Made by a program: the position numbers and the translations under genes
Notes under the pieces: generated by a model
The model's database searches: none
What the model saw: only the letters and a program-made list of their open reading frames with translations
What the model was told of the DNA's origin: nothing
Part shown: positions 54,439 through 55,856 of the stretch, piece by piece
How the letters are laid out: each line of letters opens with the position of its first letter
Position numbering within the stretch: position 1 is the stretch's first letter
DNA from: Butyrivibrio hungatei
GTDB lineage: Bacteria > Bacillota > Clostridia > Lachnospirales > Lachnospiraceae
Length of the DNA stretch: 55,856 bases
NCBI RefSeq assembly: GCF_900101605.1
Contig: NZ_FMUR01000023.1
Span: 1 to 55,856, forward strand
Direction: 5' to 3'

Positions 54439-55209
54439 ATGAATATAAATGGTATTTTTAGAGAAAAAATTGGTAAAATAGAGTATTATTCAACTGAAAA
54501 TAAAGTGGGTAACTCGTACGCTAATAAAGGCGCATCAAATAAAGATAGGGATACCATTGAAATATCAAAAGAAGCGTATTCAGCACAGCAAGATAGTCAA
54601 ATGACTGCAGCTTCGGGAAAAGATACATTGGGAATATCAAAGGGAGATAAAGAGAATACTTTTGTAATTCACTTTGCAGATTCTGCAATGGTGAGTAGAG
54701 CAGTTTCTCGTGGCTATATTACTGTTAATGGAAGTAGAATAGAATTGTCGGATGATATTAAGAAAAGGCTTATAGAAACTGACAAACAAGCTGAAGCAGA
54801 TAGAATGGCAGCTTTTAACGACTATGTTATGCAACATGAACTGGCTGTAGCTCAGCAGCAAAGAGAAGCATGGAAAAAAGCAGCAGAGGAATCATCAGAT
54901 GCTTTCGAAATTGCTGCGAAAATATCAAGTGGCAGAGCAATAACAAGTAGTGAGGCTCAAAAACTCATGAAATTTGATCCACAATTATATGCAATGGCAA
55001 TGAGTGTTCAGGCGATGTCAAAAAATCAAGAAAAACAGGGAGGCATGAGGAGCGATTATAACACCTATACTCATCAAAGAAACGTAGAAGGTGTTGACTG
55101 GTCTCAGTTTGAATGGAAAACATATGAAAGCCGAATTACGGTATCGTTGGAAGATAACACAGTAGGAGATGTTTTTGAAGGTGAAATTATATTAAATGCT
55201 GGTGAATGA
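54439..55209 (+). CDS. Unrecognised soluble protein, second cargo gene
   Basis: 256 residues without signal peptide or membrane helix. The N-terminal part is polar and repeats DTIEISKEA / DTLGISKGD; a short beta segment follows (FVIHFADS...GYITVNG), then a helical, Ala/Gln/Lys-rich middle (about 115-205) and a closing beta-like part. No enzymatic motif is recognised. It lies 63 bp after the secreted-protein gene on the same strand. Its stop overlaps the next small ORF (ATGA). Confidence 0.6.
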   Translation: MNINGIFREKIGKIEYYSTENKVGNSYANKGASNKDRDTIEISKEAYSAQQDSQMTAASGKDTLGISKGDKENTFVIHFADSAMVSRAVSRGYITVNGSRIELSDDIKKRLIETDKQAEADRMAAFNDYVMQHELAVAQQQREAWKKAAEESSDAFEIAAKISSGRAITSSEAQKLMKFDPQLYAMAMSVQAMSKNQEKQGGMRSDYNTYTHQRNVEGVDWSQFEWKTYESRITVSLEDNTVGDVFEGEIILNAGE

Positions 55210-55286
55210 AAAAGTGGTTTGTATTAGTGAGCGTGTTTAATGAGTTTCTGGTACCTGTTTGGTACCCAAAATCATCAAAAACATAA
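55206..55286 (+). CDS. 26-codon hydrophobic ORF overlapping the second cargo gene
   Basis: The ATG at 55206 overlaps the preceding TGA (ATGA), the sign of coupled translation. The peptide MKKWFVLVSVFNEFLVPVWY continues to PKSSKT and has a positively charged start and a hydrophobic core, like a membrane peptide or a truncated secreted protein. A further open stretch in another frame (about 55244-55424, ending in KVATIVEL) has protein-like composition, so this may be the shortened and frameshifted start of a longer lost gene. Confidence 0.35.
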   Translation: MKKWFVLVSVFNEFLVPVWYPKSSKT

Positions 55287-55450
55287 TAAATGATGCGAAT
55301 ATTAATAATTGTCTTAAAGGAAATACTGTAAGAGCGCCATTTGTCATTAGGATTAACATTGGTCTGAACAGTGAGGGTGGACGTACAGTTGAATCAGGTA
55401 AGGTTGCTACAATCGTTGAGTTATAAGAGAAAAAATAGTTACTGTGAGAT

Positions 55451-55491
55451 AAAAAATCGTGTCGGTTCAAAATGAACCGGCACGATTTTTT
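55451..55491 (+). terminator. Terminator of the cargo operon
   Basis: Hairpin AAAAAATCGTGTCGGTTC-AAAAT-GAACCGGCACGATTTTTT with one G-U pair and a U-run, also usable on the minus strand. Confidence 0.85.
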
Positions 55492-55590
55492 ATTGCATTA
55501 AATATTGTTAAATAATGCATATACTGTTCATAGTAACCATTCTTAAGCCCTTCATTCATGATGATTCTTGTCTATTTGGTACAAGCATCT

Positions 55591-55856
55591 TGTAATACTC
55601 GGACGTTAGTTCCGCAATTATCCGGACAAGGTTTCTACTAATATCCGGACAAGATTCCTGTATCAAGTGGACAAGATGACATCTATTTTTTATATTACTC
55701 GCTTGCCGTCTTATTGTCATCTCCGGCGTCAGCCGGCATATGTTCTATCGTAGGACGGCGGGAAGGACCTTTTAGGTCGAACCTATACGCATTGCGCACT
55801 ATGCGGTCCAAGACCGCATCTGCAATCGTTTGATCTTTGAAAATTGAAACCCAATT
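55591..55856. mobile_element. IS21-family insertion sequence, one end, continuing beyond the window
   Basis: The end begins at about 55591 with TGTAATACTCGGAC. It is followed by spaced copies of (A)TCCGGACAAG at 55621-55630 and 55644-55653 and AGTGGACAAG at 55666-55675, the multiple transposase-binding repeats typical of IS21 ends. The istB 3' end follows. The exact boundary and target duplication cannot be seen. Confidence 0.7.
55695..55856 (-). CDS. istB: IstB-like ATPase, C-terminal part (partial at window edge)
   Basis: The last 53 residues of an IS21 helper ATPase. DQTIADAVLDRIVRNAYRFDL is the conserved end of IstB (usually ADAILDRIVH...), with a longer than usual polar tail ending in NKTASE. 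IstB assists the IstA transposase. The rest lies outside the window. Confidence 0.85.
   Translation of the reverse strand, partial: NWVSIFKDQTIADAVLDRIVRNAYRFDLKGPSRRPTIEHMPADAGDDNKTASE

Noticed and set aside
53854..55209. Cargo genes as a phage-defence or toxin-antitoxin system
   Set aside because: No nuclease, NTPase, antitoxin DNA-binding or other defence motif is visible. The position alone does not support a defence claim.
55237..55470. 77-codon minus-strand frame
   Set aside because: It overlaps the coupled ORF, coding remnant and terminator on the other strand, has no Shine-Dalgarno sequence, and shows no known motif.
1..55856. CRISPR arrays, rRNA operon, prophage structural genes
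   Set aside because: No regularly spaced repeats, no rRNA-like sequence and no capsid, tail, terminase or portal genes were seen on either strand.

Overview
The window reads as chromosome of a motile, anaerobic Firmicute of the Lachnospiraceae type (Butyrivibrio/Pseudobutyrivibrio/Roseburia-like). The evidence is Gram-positive Shine-Dalgarno sequences (GGAGG) with some TTG starts, a T-box upstream of ileS, a sigma-D-type flagellin promoter, MutS2, YhaM, VanW, XpaC/TelA and MoxR-DUF58-transglutaminase genes, and dense minus-strand operons. No tool or database was used. Family names rest on motifs read in the translations.

Layout. 1-930 holds a DinB-like gene with a doubtful start, a 46-bp perfect palindrome and the remnant of a GNAT gene. 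945-6953 (minus) is a six-gene set: membrane protein, LytTR regulator, DUF3021 protein, VncS-like histidine kinase without a response regulator, and an FtsX/MacB-type ABC exporter. 7086-8489 (minus) is three GNAT acetyltransferases in a row. 8647-15216 (minus) is a tight operon mutS2 - response regulator - histidine kinase - trmL - rlmD-like. Divergent from it are an HtrA-like protein that lacks the catalytic triad and yhaM. 17739-22091 (minus) carries an aminotransferase with an Lrp regulator, an AIR-synthase-like protein and a secreted VanW protein. 22203-30193 has a TPR-like protein, telA/xpaC, glycogen phosphorylase and a proteolytic flagellin (flagellinolysin). 30475-37251 has ileS with its T-box, a threonine-aldolase-like enzyme, fRMsr and an RlmI-like methyltransferase, the last flanked by two identical, inverted tRNA-Gly(GCC) genes. 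37549-40790 (plus) has two overlapping polytopic membrane proteins of GT-C appearance. 40863-45506 (minus) is the MoxR-DUF58-transglutaminase set and a small membrane protein. 45754-49382 is a heterodimeric ABC exporter.

From about 49.7 kb the character changes. A 42-bp 3' fragment of a tRNA-Pro(CGG) gene, ending in the anticodon loop, marks the edge of an integrated element. Inside it lie an HTH protein, a ParM-like actin with a small partner, a probable oriT, a MobV relaxase, and an AT-rich cargo of a secreted protein, an unrecognised protein and an overlapping 26-codon ORF behind a good sigma-A-like promoter. An IS21-family element (istB 3' end) runs off the right edge. An intact tRNA-Pro is predicted beyond the right edge.

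The most notable items are the flagellinolysin, the triad-less HtrA homologue, the histidine kinase that lacks its regulator, the inverted tRNA-Gly pair, and the plasmid-like element with its unknown cargo.
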